Shown: piece by piece, positions 1-9,406 of the stretch
Position numbering within the stretch: the stretch's first letter is position 1
Layout: each line of letters starts with the position of its first letter
Notes under the pieces: model-generated
Database searches by the model: none
What the model was told of the DNA's origin: nothing
Seen by the model: only the letters and a program-made list of their open reading frames with translations
Position numbers and translations under genes: made by a program
Source of the DNA: Bacillus sp. AFS073361
Lineage (GTDB): Bacteria > Bacillota > Bacilli > Bacillales > Cytobacillaceae
DNA: 64,000 nucleotides
Direction: 5' to 3'
Assembly (NCBI RefSeq): GCF_002567005.1
Contig: NZ_NUZU01000039.1
Coordinates: 233,575-297,574 of the forward strand

Positions 1-1
1 A

Positions 2-331
2 ATGGTGGTACAGGATACGATTTTGCGCTGGATTGATATGCCGCTGGCAGTCAGTCAAATTGATGTGAATGGTACGACTATGACCGTCAAGGGGAATGCG
101 ATCAAGGGTTCTGACTTCACCATCAATGGGGAAAAAGTGACAGTCGGAAATGATATGAATTTCACTCAATCCTTTACCCTTAAGGCAGGACAGACACAAG
201 TACCTGTTCATATCGAACCAACTGACTCCACAAAGTCCTCCATCTTTAAAGAGGACGGCGGTTCTATTAGCAAGAATACAAAGAACTATGTCATTGATAT
301 CCTAACAAAAACGATAAGCGAGACCAAGTAA
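2..331 (+). CDS. C-terminal part of an unidentified protein (5' end outside window)
   Basis: The frame is already open at the window edge, so the methionine at position 2 is probably internal. The visible 109 residues are rich in Val, Thr, Ile and Asn in alternating patterns that suggest beta-strands (for example VNGTTMTVKG and GQTQVPVHIEP), as in Ig-like or other beta-sandwich domains of secreted Gram-positive proteins. There is no transmembrane segment, no LPXTG motif and no catalytic motif. A strong terminator follows directly. I do not recognise the family; the beta-sandwich reading is inference. Confidence 0.5.
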   Translation: MVVQDTILRWIDMPLAVSQIDVNGTTMTVKGNAIKGSDFTINGEKVTVGNDMNFTQSFTLKAGQTQVPVHIEPTDSTKSSIFKEDGGSISKNTKNYVIDILTKTISETK

Positions 332-341
332 GCGGTCATCG

Positions 342-376
342 AAAAGGTCTGCCGGGATCATGGCAGACCTTTTTTC
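342..376. terminator. Bidirectional intrinsic terminator
   Basis: AAAGGTCTGCC and GGCAGACCTTTTTT form an 11-bp stem with an 8-base loop and a T tract on the plus strand; a shorter T run follows on the minus strand. It closes the plus-strand gene ending at 331 and can also stop the minus-strand fructan operon ending at 407. Confidence 0.85.
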
Positions 377-406
377 CAATTAACTTTTTCTAAATACATG
401 ACGAAT

Positions 407-1393
407 TTAATAACTTTTTATCAACTTATCCTTAAAACCGATTACTTCCTCATGGGTCGGTATGGAAGAAATGGCGCCTACTTTCGTACAAACCATTGCT
501 CCCACTTTATTACTAAAGAAAATGATTTGTTTCAGTTGTTCGAAGTCTTTTAAAACTCTCTTTGGTTCTGTTGTTCTAGCCAACTGGTAAAGTGTTGCGC
601 CTACGAATGCATCACCCGCACCGGTAGAATCGATAGAATCTACTTTTATACTTGGAACCAGCTCCATATTTTGCCCATTAGAAATCATCGTTCCTTCTTT
701 TCCTAAAGTAACCGCAACGACTAATGCTCCCAGTTGATGTAGAACTTCGATTCCATCACTCAACTCTTTCATGCCAGAGATAATTTCTAATTCCTCATCG
801 CTTACTTTTACAAAATCAGCGATAGCGATTCCCTTTTGCGCTAACTCTACAAATTGGTCTCTTCCCCCTTTCCAAAGGTCAATTCGATAGTTAGGGTCAA
901 ATGAGATAAATTTACCTTCTTCCTTTGCCGCTTCCATGACACTTAGATAAGTAGATTGAAAGGGATCCGTTAATAAAGCAGTCGCTGATCCAAAGTGAAG
1001 AATACCCGCATCCATGATTCTATTTTTATCAAGATCATTTTCCGTTAAGAAGGCATCGGCCCCACGATTAAAGACAAAATCTCTTTCGCCATTTGCTTTT
1101 AATGACACAAATGCTAGCGTGGTTGGATGCTCATCATCGAGAACCAGCATCGAGGTATCAACATTCACTTCGTCTAAAGTATTTTTTAAAAAATACCCGA
1201 ACGGATCTTTGCCAACTTTCCCACTGAAGAGGGCACTGCCCCCTAGTTTCACAATCGTTGCACACACATTGGCGGGAGCTCCCCCTGCCTGTTTTTCAAA
1301 ATGTTGCCCTGTAACTAAATCGATGTCTACATCTGTGCAGAAAAAATCAATTAATAATTCGCCGATACAAATGACGGATGTATTGGTCTTCAT
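407..1393 (-). CDS. Fructokinase, PfkB/ribokinase family
   Basis: Cytoplasmic sugar kinase that phosphorylates fructose with ATP; the substrate is inferred from the operon. The 328-residue length is normal for PfkB kinases. It shows the N-terminal signature GGAPANVCATIVKLGG near residue 37 and the C-terminal signature DSTGAGDAFVGA near residue 255, where the Asp of GAGD is the catalytic base. It is the last gene of the operon after a GH32 fructosidase, so it would trap the fructose that enzyme releases. The ATG is preceded by a purine-rich GAGTGAGAGGAA stretch. A different ketose substrate cannot be excluded from sequence alone. Confidence 0.9.
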   Translation of the reverse strand: MKTNTSVICIGELLIDFFCTDVDIDLVTGQHFEKQAGGAPANVCATIVKLGGSALFSGKVGKDPFGYFLKNTLDEVNVDTSMLVLDDEHPTTLAFVSLKANGERDFVFNRGADAFLTENDLDKNRIMDAGILHFGSATALLTDPFQSTYLSVMEAAKEEGKFISFDPNYRIDLWKGGRDQFVELAQKGIAIADFVKVSDEELEIISGMKELSDGIEVLHQLGALVVAVTLGKEGTMISNGQNMELVPSIKVDSIDSTGAGDAFVGATLYQLARTTEPKRVLKDFEQLKQIIFFSNKVGAMVCTKVGAISSIPTHEEVIGFKDKLIKSY

Positions 1394-1444
1394 TTCCTCT
1401 CACTCTTCCTTTCTTCTAAAATCATTCTTCTTGCAAAAACAAAA

Positions 1445-1470
1445 CTCTAACTCGATATATTCGATTAGAG
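1445..1470 (-). other. Intercistronic hairpin between GH32 gene and fructokinase
   Basis: CTCTAACTCGA and TCGATTAGAG form a nearly perfect stem with a 5-base loop in the 95-base gap between the two genes. There is no convincing T tract on the minus strand, so it more likely affects mRNA processing or stability than termination. Confidence 0.45.
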
Positions 1471-1488
1471 CTTTGTTGAATAATGAAA

Positions 1489-2967
1489 TTACTTCCCCCA
1501 TATAGATTCTAGTTCTGTTAATTTTAATAAAGACACCTGGGTGTCTCCTTCATTTGAAAACAAAACAATTTTTTCATATGGCTGATTTGGAAAGATTAAA
1601 CTAGTAATTACTACCTTCCCATCATTTGCAAATAATTCAATGGAAGAGGTATCGACAAAAATTTGAAGATTGATTTTTTCATTTTCCATTTTCAAAGGAG
1701 CTTCTTGTACCGCTGCGAAAGATTCTGAAAAACTATTTTCTCCTGCATTAGTTCTGTCAACTGCTATTAGTTCCCTTTCCACATCATAACAAATCACTGT
1801 TTTTTCATCTTTTGAACTTTGTAAGACGATACCAAACGAATTGGAAGTTTGTTTTTCAAACTCTAAATTAACTTCGACCAGTGGACTGAACATATTAAAA
1901 GATGCAGGCTGACCTGATTCAATCGTTAGGTCCTGATAAACTTCTGAGCTTTTTCGAATCGAATTGATTTCTGAAACCACCTTTTGAACCAAGCGAACTC
2001 CAGCCTCACTAGAAGTTAACAATAATTCTCGAGGTAAAGTCATCGCACTGCGCCATTCTTCCGTTGGTACTTGGTTTGCATAGCGCCAGTTACTCATCCA
2101 GCCAATATAAATTCTTCTGCCATCATGTGAAGGGATATCTGACCAGCTGACACCAGCATAATTATCCCGCCCATAATCTACCCAAAGGACCGTTTCATCG
2201 TGATGATCATTTACAAATGTGGAACCATCAAAATCACCAATAAAATACTGGGTTCTTGACCCTTCTTTAAACTCCGGGTTATCACCAATGCTGACAAACA
2301 TGACCCACTTTTGCTTGTTTTCATCTCCATCAACTGACAAACGAAACAGGTCGGGACATTCCCACACGCCGTCATGTGAACCAGCCTGATGGCCAAATTC
2401 ACTAGCAAACTCCCATTCTTTTAGATTAGCAGATGTATAGATGGTTACGGTTTGCCCAGTTGCTAAAACCATCACCCATTTATTCGTTTCTTCATGCCAG
2501 AATACTTTTGGATCACGGTAATCGGTAATGTTGACATCAGACAGGACTGGATTTCCTTCGTACTTCGTCCATGTTCTACCATTGTCGTCACTATAGGCGA
2601 GACTTTGACGCTGACGCGGACGTTCGGAGTCCGGATAAGTATCGGCACTTGTATAAATGGCGACTAACCCTGGTTCATCCTGGAAAAAACCTGATGTGTT
2701 ATTCCAATCAACGACTGCACTACCTGAGAAAATGGCTCCATGCTCATCAGGATAAAGTGCGATGGGCAGCTGTTCCCAATGAATTAAATCCTTACTAACG
2801 GCATGACCCCAGTGCATGGGTCCCCAAGTTGTACCAAAGGGATGGTACTGGTAAAAAAGGTGATATTCATCATTAAAAAAGACCATTCCGTTCGGGTCAT
2901 TCATCCATTTTTCCTCAGGGGAAAAATGAAATTGCGGCCGATGCTTTTCTTTATATCTTTGTGTCAT
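1489..2967 (-). CDS. GH32 beta-fructosidase (sucrose/fructan hydrolase, intracellular)
   Basis: Hydrolyses terminal beta-fructosyl bonds in sucrose, levan or inulin oligosaccharides. The family's three signatures are visible: WMNDPNG with nucleophile Asp24, the RDP motif near residue 150 (transition-state stabiliser), and ECPD near residue 203 with the acid/base Glu. The 492 residues cover the five-bladed propeller and the C-terminal beta-sandwich. No signal peptide precedes the catalytic domain, so it acts in the cytoplasm on imported sugars, unlike secreted levanase SacC. It sits directly downstream of an ABC importer and upstream of a fructokinase. Whether it prefers sucrose, fructo-oligosaccharide or a phosphorylated sugar cannot be told from sequence; absence of PTS genes argues against sucrose-6-phosphate. 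Confidence 0.92.
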   Translation of the reverse strand: MTQRYKEKHRPQFHFSPEEKWMNDPNGMVFFNDEYHLFYQYHPFGTTWGPMHWGHAVSKDLIHWEQLPIALYPDEHGAIFSGSAVVDWNNTSGFFQDEPGLVAIYTSADTYPDSERPRQRQSLAYSDDNGRTWTKYEGNPVLSDVNITDYRDPKVFWHEETNKWVMVLATGQTVTIYTSANLKEWEFASEFGHQAGSHDGVWECPDLFRLSVDGDENKQKWVMFVSIGDNPEFKEGSRTQYFIGDFDGSTFVNDHHDETVLWVDYGRDNYAGVSWSDIPSHDGRRIYIGWMSNWRYANQVPTEEWRSAMTLPRELLLTSSEAGVRLVQKVVSEINSIRKSSEVYQDLTIESGQPASFNMFSPLVEVNLEFEKQTSNSFGIVLQSSKDEKTVICYDVERELIAVDRTNAGENSFSESFAAVQEAPLKMENEKINLQIFVDTSSIELFANDGKVVITSLIFPNQPYEKIVLFSNEGDTQVSLLKLTELESIWGK

Positions 2968-3052
2968 TTGGTCTCACTCCCTTGTTATTTTACATTGGAA
3001 TAAGACTGTACAAATACTTGCACTGTACAGCCTCAGCCAAAACTTTAATCTA

Positions 3053-4669
3053 TTATTTTGTCGCTCTATCGTATCCTGCTTGTTTGATTTTTATCCAATC
3101 TTGTAACCCCAAGCGGTCTAATTCTTTCACATATCCATCCCACTCTTTTTCCACTTTGCCATTTTGAATCCATTCCGCACGTTTTCTCATCACAAAAGCA
3201 AACATATCTGTTTCAATGGTAGTAAGTTTGTCACTATCCTCTAATGAGAAGAATACTCTTGGATAAATATTTTCTGCAGTCATATGCGGTACCATAACAT
3301 CCTTCATTAGCCCTAATCTCCATGCTGCATCATCTGGCTTCGTGGTAACTTTTCCATAATACTCATCTAAAATCGCTAATGGCCCGCCGACATTTGTTTT
3401 TTGTCTTAATTCTACTGGCGCAGAACCTTCTAATGGTAAATGTTTTAGCATTTCTGCCGCTTCATCCAATTCAAAGATGTTTTGCTGCGTTTTATCGCCA
3501 TATGTTCCCCAGTTGTTTTGTACAGATTGTTTTGGTTCATATAATTGATCGATCCATTTTGCTGTCAATTCAATATTTTTATCTGCACTTGTAATAACCA
3601 TTCGACCTCGATCAAAGCCCATTCCATTGGTTCTAGCTACATTCACATGACCATCAGGACCAGCCAGTGGCTTCATTAAGTCATACTTGTCATTCATTCC
3701 GGTAATATTAGCTTTATCCCAAGTAAAATATAAACCATAACGATTATCTTTACCTTTTGCTAGATACGTATTCCAATCTTGTTCAAACGCTTCCACATCG
3801 AGTAGGCCTTCTTTATATAACTCATTGAGGAATTTTATCCCCTCTTTATAGCCTTTGTCTGAGGCAGTAAAGGTGACTTTCCCATCATTGCTTACAACCG
3901 TATGGTCCCAGTTTTCCCCAAGGCCAAATGAACCAAATAAGAACGCTAAATCTTCCCCGCCTGCTTGCTTACCAATAAACGACATTGGGATTTCATCAGC
4001 TTTTCCATTACCATTTGGATCTTTTGTTTTAAAAGCGATCAATACTTGCTTTAATTCTTCAGTTGTTGTCGGCATTTTCAAACCTAATTTGTTTAACCAT
4101 TCGACATTGATCCATGGGAAATCATCGACGGAGTGAATACTTTCTTTCCCTGAACCTAACTCCTCAATCCATGGAAAGGAATAAATATGTCCATCCGGAG
4201 CTGTCATCATCGCCTTATATTCAGGTGCAGCCTCGAGGACCTTTTGTAAGTTAGGCATGTATTTCTCAATTAAATCTTCTACCGGAATAATCGCCCCATC
4301 TTTTGCTAGCTTTAATAGATCATGGTCATTAAAACCTGCATCTAAGATCGCATCCGGTAAATCACCGCTCGCCATTACGAGGTTCCTTTTTTCAATAAAA
4401 GCATCTGAGGTGTAGTTTTTCCACTTAATATGAACTCCAGATTGATCTTCTAAACGCTTATAAATCAATTTTTTATTAGGGTCAGCCGGCGCTAATGGCG
4501 AGCTTTGGGTCATAAAATTCAATGTCACTTTTTCCTTTAAAGGAAAAGAAATATCCTTTAGTTTGTATTCTTTGGATGATGCTGTTTCACTTTTGCTGTT
4601 GTTACTGCAACCCGAAACTAGTAAGATCGTAGCAAGTGAGGCAGCCATAACTTTTTTTACATTTTTCAT
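3053..4669 (-). CDS. Extracellular solute-binding lipoprotein (LplA/YtcQ type) of the fructan importer
   Basis: Captures an oligosaccharide outside the membrane and hands it to the two permeases encoded upstream. The N-terminus is a lipoprotein signal: KK, a hydrophobic stretch, then LVSGC with Cys21 as lipidation site, followed by a Ser/Asn/Lys linker. The 538-residue mature fold is the large family-1-like binding protein usual for LplABC systems that import complex oligosaccharides. It lies third in the operon, 61 bases after the second permease and 85 before the GH32 gene. The substrate, probably fructo-oligosaccharide, is inferred from the downstream fructosidase and kinase. Confidence 0.88.
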   Translation of the reverse strand: MKNVKKVMAASLATILLVSGCSNNSKSETASSKEYKLKDISFPLKEKVTLNFMTQSSPLAPADPNKKLIYKRLEDQSGVHIKWKNYTSDAFIEKRNLVMASGDLPDAILDAGFNDHDLLKLAKDGAIIPVEDLIEKYMPNLQKVLEAAPEYKAMMTAPDGHIYSFPWIEELGSGKESIHSVDDFPWINVEWLNKLGLKMPTTTEELKQVLIAFKTKDPNGNGKADEIPMSFIGKQAGGEDLAFLFGSFGLGENWDHTVVSNDGKVTFTASDKGYKEGIKFLNELYKEGLLDVEAFEQDWNTYLAKGKDNRYGLYFTWDKANITGMNDKYDLMKPLAGPDGHVNVARTNGMGFDRGRMVITSADKNIELTAKWIDQLYEPKQSVQNNWGTYGDKTQQNIFELDEAAEMLKHLPLEGSAPVELRQKTNVGGPLAILDEYYGKVTTKPDDAAWRLGLMKDVMVPHMTAENIYPRVFFSLEDSDKLTTIETDMFAFVMRKRAEWIQNGKVEKEWDGYVKELDRLGLQDWIKIKQAGYDRATK

Positions 4670-4693
4670 ATACTTATCCTCCTAAATGTTATG

Positions 4694-4707
4694 TGTAAGC
4701 ATTTACA
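4694..4707. promoter_or_regulatory. cre-like site before the binding-protein gene
   Basis: TGTAAGCATTTACA matches the CcpA box consensus except for an A in place of the central G. It lies in the 61-base gap between the second permease and the binding-protein gene, so it could tune an internal promoter or act as a roadblock. Weak evidence, one mismatch in the core. Confidence 0.3.
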
Positions 4708-4730
4708 AGTAAATCTATTAAATTGGCTCA

Positions 4731-5612
4731 TTATTTCAATGAGCCCGCCATTACACCTTTTTCAAAATATTTTTGGAAGAATGGATACATGACCATTAGC
4801 GGCAGACTGGAAATGACAATGGATGAGTATTTAATCATTTCTGAGAGCTTTTTAAGTTCAGCCATTGCCTGCTGATCACTAATCATTCCCGGCCCCGCTT
4901 GATTTTGGATTAATATCGATCTCAAAACTAATTGTAATGGGTGTAAATTTGGATCTTCGAGATATATCATTGCATCAAAGTAAGAGTTCCATTGACCAAC
5001 AAACGCATACATCGCCAAGACGAAGATGATTGGTTTTGAAAGCGGCAAAACAATTTTAAAGAAAATTAATAGATCTGAGGCTCCATCCACTTTTGCTGCT
5101 TCATGCAATTCGTATGGAATTCCTTTGAAATACGTCCTTGCCAGGATAATATTCCAAACATTAACAGCCCCAGGTAGTAAAATCGCCCAGGGGGTGTTTA
5201 ACATCCCGAGGTCTTTTACAACTAGGTAAGTAGGGATAAGCCCGCCACCGAAAAACATAGTGATCATAAATAGTGTCATGAAGAAGTTTTTTCCGACAAA
5301 ACCATTTACCGATAACGGGTAGGCCGCGAAAATGCAGACCACAACAGTGACAATCGCAAATCCTACCGAATATAGAATCGAATTGATAAAGCCTCGTACC
5401 ATTGCATCATTGGATAAAATCAGCTGATACCCTTTAAAACTCCATTCTGAAAAATTGAATGAAATCCCTTTATTTAATAGAACCGTTGGATCCATGAATG
5501 AGGCAAGGACGACATAAACCAAGGGCACTAACACGACTAATACAGCGATGCATAGAAAGATATTATTAAAGCCTAATATGATTCGGTCTATGCGGGTGTG
5601 CTTAATATTCAT
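4731..5612 (-). CDS. ABC sugar permease, LplC/YtcP type
   Basis: Inner-membrane half of an ABC importer. The 293 residues contain six predicted membrane helices, with the EAA loop ELHEAAKVDGASDLLIFFKI near residue 170 that docks the ATPase. The C-terminal MAGSLK ending is typical of LplC/YtcP permeases. ATG follows AAAGGAGTCTTGAT. It lies 18 bases after the first permease and pairs with it as a heterodimer. No ATP-binding subunit is encoded nearby, so a shared MsmX/UgpC-type ATPase is expected. Confidence 0.9.
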   Translation of the reverse strand: MNIKHTRIDRIILGFNNIFLCIAVLVVLVPLVYVVLASFMDPTVLLNKGISFNFSEWSFKGYQLILSNDAMVRGFINSILYSVGFAIVTVVVCIFAAYPLSVNGFVGKNFFMTLFMITMFFGGGLIPTYLVVKDLGMLNTPWAILLPGAVNVWNIILARTYFKGIPYELHEAAKVDGASDLLIFFKIVLPLSKPIIFVLAMYAFVGQWNSYFDAMIYLEDPNLHPLQLVLRSILIQNQAGPGMISDQQAMAELKKLSEMIKYSSIVISSLPLMVMYPFFQKYFEKGVMAGSLK

Positions 5613-5630
5613 ATCAAGACTCCTTTTTCG

Positions 5631-6608
5631 TTAATATAAACCTTCTCCTTCGTTTAATTTCTTCACGATTTTATTTACAACAAATAATAGAATGACGTTT
5701 ATGACTGAATTAAATAGGCCAACTGCTGTCGAATAAGCATAATCACCTGACTGCAACCCTACCTTATAGACATACGTAGGCAGGATTTCTGATGAAGGTA
5801 AATTCATTGAGGTTTGCATCAAATATGCCTTTTCAAAGCCAATCGACATAATCCCTCCCGCTGCCAAAATAAAGGTCACGGCCATTAATGGCTTCAGTGT
5901 CGGCAAATCGATATGGATCATTCTTTGAAGAATATTTGCTCCATCAATTGTTGCTGCATTGTGCAATTCAGGGTCCACATTGGCTAAAGCGGCAACGTAG
6001 ATAATCGATGACCAGCCTGCAGCCTGCCAAATGCCAGAGATGATATAGATTGACCGGAAGTAATCTGGATTTGACATGAACATTAGCGGTTTTCCTGTTA
6101 TGAAACTAACAAGGTGATTGATGGGACCTGTTGGTGATAGGAAAATGAACACCATACCCACGATTACAACTACCGAAATAAAGTTTGGTGCATAGAGCAC
6201 AAGTTGAATATTCTTTTTAACAGCTGCCCTTCGTAGTTGATTTAGCATTAACGCAAGGATGATTGGGACTGGAAATCCTATAATTAGTCCAAAAAAACTA
6301 AGTTTAAGCGTATTCATAAAAATGTCAGCAAAATTTGGTGAAGATAAGAATTTGGTGAAATTTTCTACTCCCACCCAATCGCTTCCTACTATCCCTTTGA
6401 TCGTACTAAAATCTTTAAAGGCAATAACGGCTCCATACATGGGGATGTATTTAAAGATGATAGTTAGAATAACAGCTGGTGCGATAAGCAAATAAAGATG
6501 GTAGTTTTTGATGATATAATCGATTTTGCTTTTCAATTTCGATACTGCTTTCTTTTCAGATGGGATTTTTAAAGCGGTTTCTTTTTGGGTATTTACTAAT
6601 TCTTGCAA
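5631..6608 (-). CDS. ABC sugar permease, LplB/YteP type (first gene of fructan operon)
   Basis: Partner permease of the fructan importer, 325 residues with a roughly 35-residue charged N-terminal cytoplasmic extension and six hydrophobic segments. The ATPase-docking loop reads ELHNAATIDGANILQRMIHI near residue 215. The start is TTG: AGGAGGTTAAAAGATTG places an ideal ribosome site eight bases upstream and no ATG is in reach. As the first gene after the divergent NERD gene, its 220-base upstream region should hold the operon promoter, but I could not single out clear -35/-10 boxes. Confidence 0.9.
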   Translation of the reverse strand: MQELVNTQKETALKIPSEKKAVSKLKSKIDYIIKNYHLYLLIAPAVILTIIFKYIPMYGAVIAFKDFSTIKGIVGSDWVGVENFTKFLSSPNFADIFMNTLKLSFFGLIIGFPVPIILALMLNQLRRAAVKKNIQLVLYAPNFISVVVIVGMVFIFLSPTGPINHLVSFITGKPLMFMSNPDYFRSIYIISGIWQAAGWSSIIYVAALANVDPELHNAATIDGANILQRMIHIDLPTLKPLMAVTFILAAGGIMSIGFEKAYLMQTSMNLPSSEILPTYVYKVGLQSGDYAYSTAVGLFNSVINVILLFVVNKIVKKLNEGEGLY

Positions 6609-6828
6609 TCTTTTAACCTCCTATCTATATTGGTTTATCTGGTTCTAACTTTAACAAATTTGAAAAAGGGAAGAGTTTAATATCTTTGGAAACGGAGGTT
6701 TAAAATTTTCGGCAGTTGAAAATGATTGCATTAAGGCTGAGGAAAATTTAACAAAGTATTCACGCATATCGTCTGTTAATTTTTGTATGATGAATATGGA
6801 GTTTTGAAAATGAGAGAGGATGTGGGAA

Positions 6829-7734
6829 ATGCCTTTTAAAGCCCGAACAGTCCCAGTTGATTTAATCAAACTACGAATTTTACACAACCGAATGAATCTT
6901 TCACACGAGGAGAAGCGGTATTATTTATACCAAGAAAAAGGTTTTGCGGGTGAAGTTCAGTTTGATTTGTTAACAGAGAAGATTAGGAGTGAGTGTTATA
7001 TTTTAAATGATTTGGTGCTGAAGATTAATGACACAACGTTCCAACTAGATACCACGATCATTTTTCAAAAGACAATTAGCGTTTTTGATGTAAAAAATTC
7101 CGAAGGCGATTATTGTTTTCGCAACGGCGTCTTTGAAACGCTCGCTGAAAAGGAAATTAAGAATCCGCTCGATCAGTTGAAGCGCAGCAAATCCTTATTC
7201 CGCCAATTCCTCCAAAAGCACGGATATAATCTATTAATTGAGGGAAAGGTTGTTTTTATTAACCCCCGGTTTACCTTATACCAAGCTCCTCTTAACGAAC
7301 CTATCATTTATCCAACGCAGTTAGACACATTAATGGAAGAATTAAATACAGCTCCTTCGAAATTATCCGACCAGAATAAGAAGCTAGCTGAAATGCTAGT
7401 TTCGTTACATGATAGAGACTCCTCATTTATTAAGGTACCTCCATATGACTATGAGCAACTGAAGAAGGGGATTACTTGCAGAGATTGTGGTTCATTTATG
7501 ATCACTGTCTTGGGAAAGAATGTTGTGTGTAATGATTGTGGATGCAAAGAGATAGTTGAAGCTGCTGTTTTACGTAATGTGAATGAAATTAAGCTCCTTT
7601 TTCCTAATCTGAAAATAACGACCAAGGTTGTGCATGAATGGTGTATGGTGGTTAAGTCTAAGAAAAGAATAAGCAGAATTCTAGAGAGAAATTTTAAGAC
7701 GGTAGGGTTACGTAATTGGACTTATTATGAGTAA
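6829..7734 (+). CDS. NERD (nuclease-related domain) protein
   Basis: Residues about 25-140 match the NERD domain: KGFAGEVQFDLLTEK, then LNDLVLKINDTTFQLDTTII, where the Glu and the QxD-type residues correspond to a restriction-endonuclease-like core. The C-terminal part has a Cys pair plus a second pair (CRDCG, CNDCG, near residues 223-248) resembling a zinc ribbon, common in Bacillus NERD proteins. The function of the family is not settled; DNA processing has been proposed. I chose ATG 6829 because GAGAGG lies about nine bases upstream; the earlier in-frame ATG at 6820 abuts that site. It is divergent from the fructan operon and runs into the tandem array. Confidence 0.8.
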   Translation: MPFKARTVPVDLIKLRILHNRMNLSHEEKRYYLYQEKGFAGEVQFDLLTEKIRSECYILNDLVLKINDTTFQLDTTIIFQKTISVFDVKNSEGDYCFRNGVFETLAEKEIKNPLDQLKRSKSLFRQFLQKHGYNLLIEGKVVFINPRFTLYQAPLNEPIIYPTQLDTLMEELNTAPSKLSDQNKKLAEMLVSLHDRDSSFIKVPPYDYEQLKKGITCRDCGSFMITVLGKNVVCNDCGCKEIVEAAVLRNVNEIKLLFPNLKITTKVVHEWCMVVKSKKRISRILERNFKTVGLRNWTYYE

Positions 7735-9406
7735 TCCTTGGGAACTTTGTGAAAGACTTTTTTCAGGGTTCTCTATGTGGTTTTGTCCATCGGAACCTTT
7801 GCGATAGACTTTTGCCTGATCCCTTGGGCTGTTTTGTCCATCGGGTCCCTTCCGATGGACATTTTGCGTGGTCCCTTGTGTGGTTTTGTCCATCGGAACC
7901 TTTGCGATAGACATTTTGCCTGTTCCGTTGTGTGGTTTTGTCCATCGTACACCTCCGATAGACATTTTGCCTGTTCTCTTGTGTGGTTTTGTCCATCGGA
8001 TCCCTTCCGATAGACATTTTTCCTGTTCTCTTGGGCCGTTTTGTCTATCGGAACCCTCCCGATAGACATTTTGCCTGGTCTCTTGGCCCGTTTTGTCTAT
8101 CGGCATCCTTCCGATAGACATTTTGCCTGTTCCCTTGGCCGTTTTGTCCATCGGATCCCTCCCGATAGACATTTTTCCGGATCCCTTGTGTGGTTTTGTC
8201 CATCGGAACCCTCCCGATAGACATTTTTCCTGTTCCTTTGTTTGGTTTTGTCCGTGGGAACCCTCCCGATAGACATTTTTCCGGTTCCCTTGGCCCGTTT
8301 TGTCTATCGGAATCCTTCCGATAGACATTTTGCCGGTTCTCTTGGGCCGTTTTGTCCATGGGAACCCTCCCGATAGACATTTTGCCGGTCCTTTGTGTGG
8401 TTTTGTCCATCGGATCCCTCCCGATAGACGTTTTTCCTGTTCCCTTGTCCCGTTTTGTCCATCGGATCCCTCCCGATAGACATAGTCCCTGTTCTCTTGG
8501 CCCGTTTTGTCCATCGCACCCCTTCCGATAGACATTTTGCCGGTTCTCTTGGGCCGTTTTGTCCATCGGAACCCTCCCGATAGACATTTTGCCTATTCCC
8601 TTGGCCCGTTTTGTCCATCGTACCCCTTCCGATAGACATTTTGCCGGTTCCCTTGTATGGTTTTGTCCATCGGATCCCTCCCGATAGACATTTTGCCGGT
8701 TCCCTTGGCCCGTTTTGTCCATCGCACCCCTTCCGATAGACATTTTGCCCGTTCTCTTGGCCCGTTTTGTCCATCGCACCCCTTCCGATAGACATTTTGC
8801 CGGTTCCCTTGGCCCGTTTTGTCTATCGGAATCCTTCCGATAGACATTTTTCCGGTTCTCTTGGGCCGTTTTGTCCATGGGAACCCTCCCGATAGACATT
8901 TTTCCGGTTCTCTTGGCCCGTTTTGTCCATCGGACCCCTTCCGATAGACATTTTGCCGGTTCCCTTCGGCCGTTTTGTCCATCGGAACCCTTCCGATAGA
9001 CAATTTGCCTGTTCTCTTGGCCCGTTTTGTCCATCGGAACCCTCCCGATAGACATTTTGCCGGTTCCCTTGGCCCCTTTTGTCCATCGCACCCCTTCCGA
9101 TAGACATTTTGCCGGTTCTCTTGGCCCGTTTTGTCCATCGGAACCCTCCCGATAGACATTTTGCCGGTTCCCTTGTGTGGTTTTGTCCATCGGAACCCTC
9201 CCGATAGACATTTTTCCTGTTCTCTTGGCCCGTTTTGTCCATCGGACCCCCTTCCGATAGACATTTTGCCTGTTCTCTTGGCCGTTTTGTCCATCGCACC
9301 CCTCCCGATAGACATTTTGCCTGTTCTCTTTGGCCGTTTTGTCCATCGGAACCCTCCCAATAGACATTTTTCCTGTTCTCTTGTGTGGTTTTGTCCATCG
9401 GATCCT
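7735..9406. repeat. Tandem array, about 32 copies of a 52-bp palindromic unit
   Basis: The unit reads TTTTGTCCATCGGAACCCTC then CCGATAGACATTTTGCCGG then TTCCCTTGGCCCG, 52 bp. I count 32 TTTTGTC starts, the last unit being truncated after the left half-palindrome at about 9405; a decayed half-unit lies at 7735-7775. Each unit holds an inverted repeat GTC(C/T)ATCGG-loop-CCGATAGAC. Variation is concentrated in the loop (AACCCTC, ATCCCTC, CACCCCTT) and in the linker (TTGGCCCG, TTGGGCCG, TTGTGTGG). GC content is clearly higher than in the surroundings. There are no unique spacers, so this is not CRISPR. All three minus-strand frames stay open because the unit lacks stops and 52 is not a multiple of three; the resulting repetitive reading frames are judged non-coding by default. 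Confidence 0.95.

Noticed and set aside
7735..9406. CRISPR array
   Set aside because: The spacing segments are near-identical variants of one linker, not unique spacers, the unit is 52 bp throughout, and no cas genes are present.
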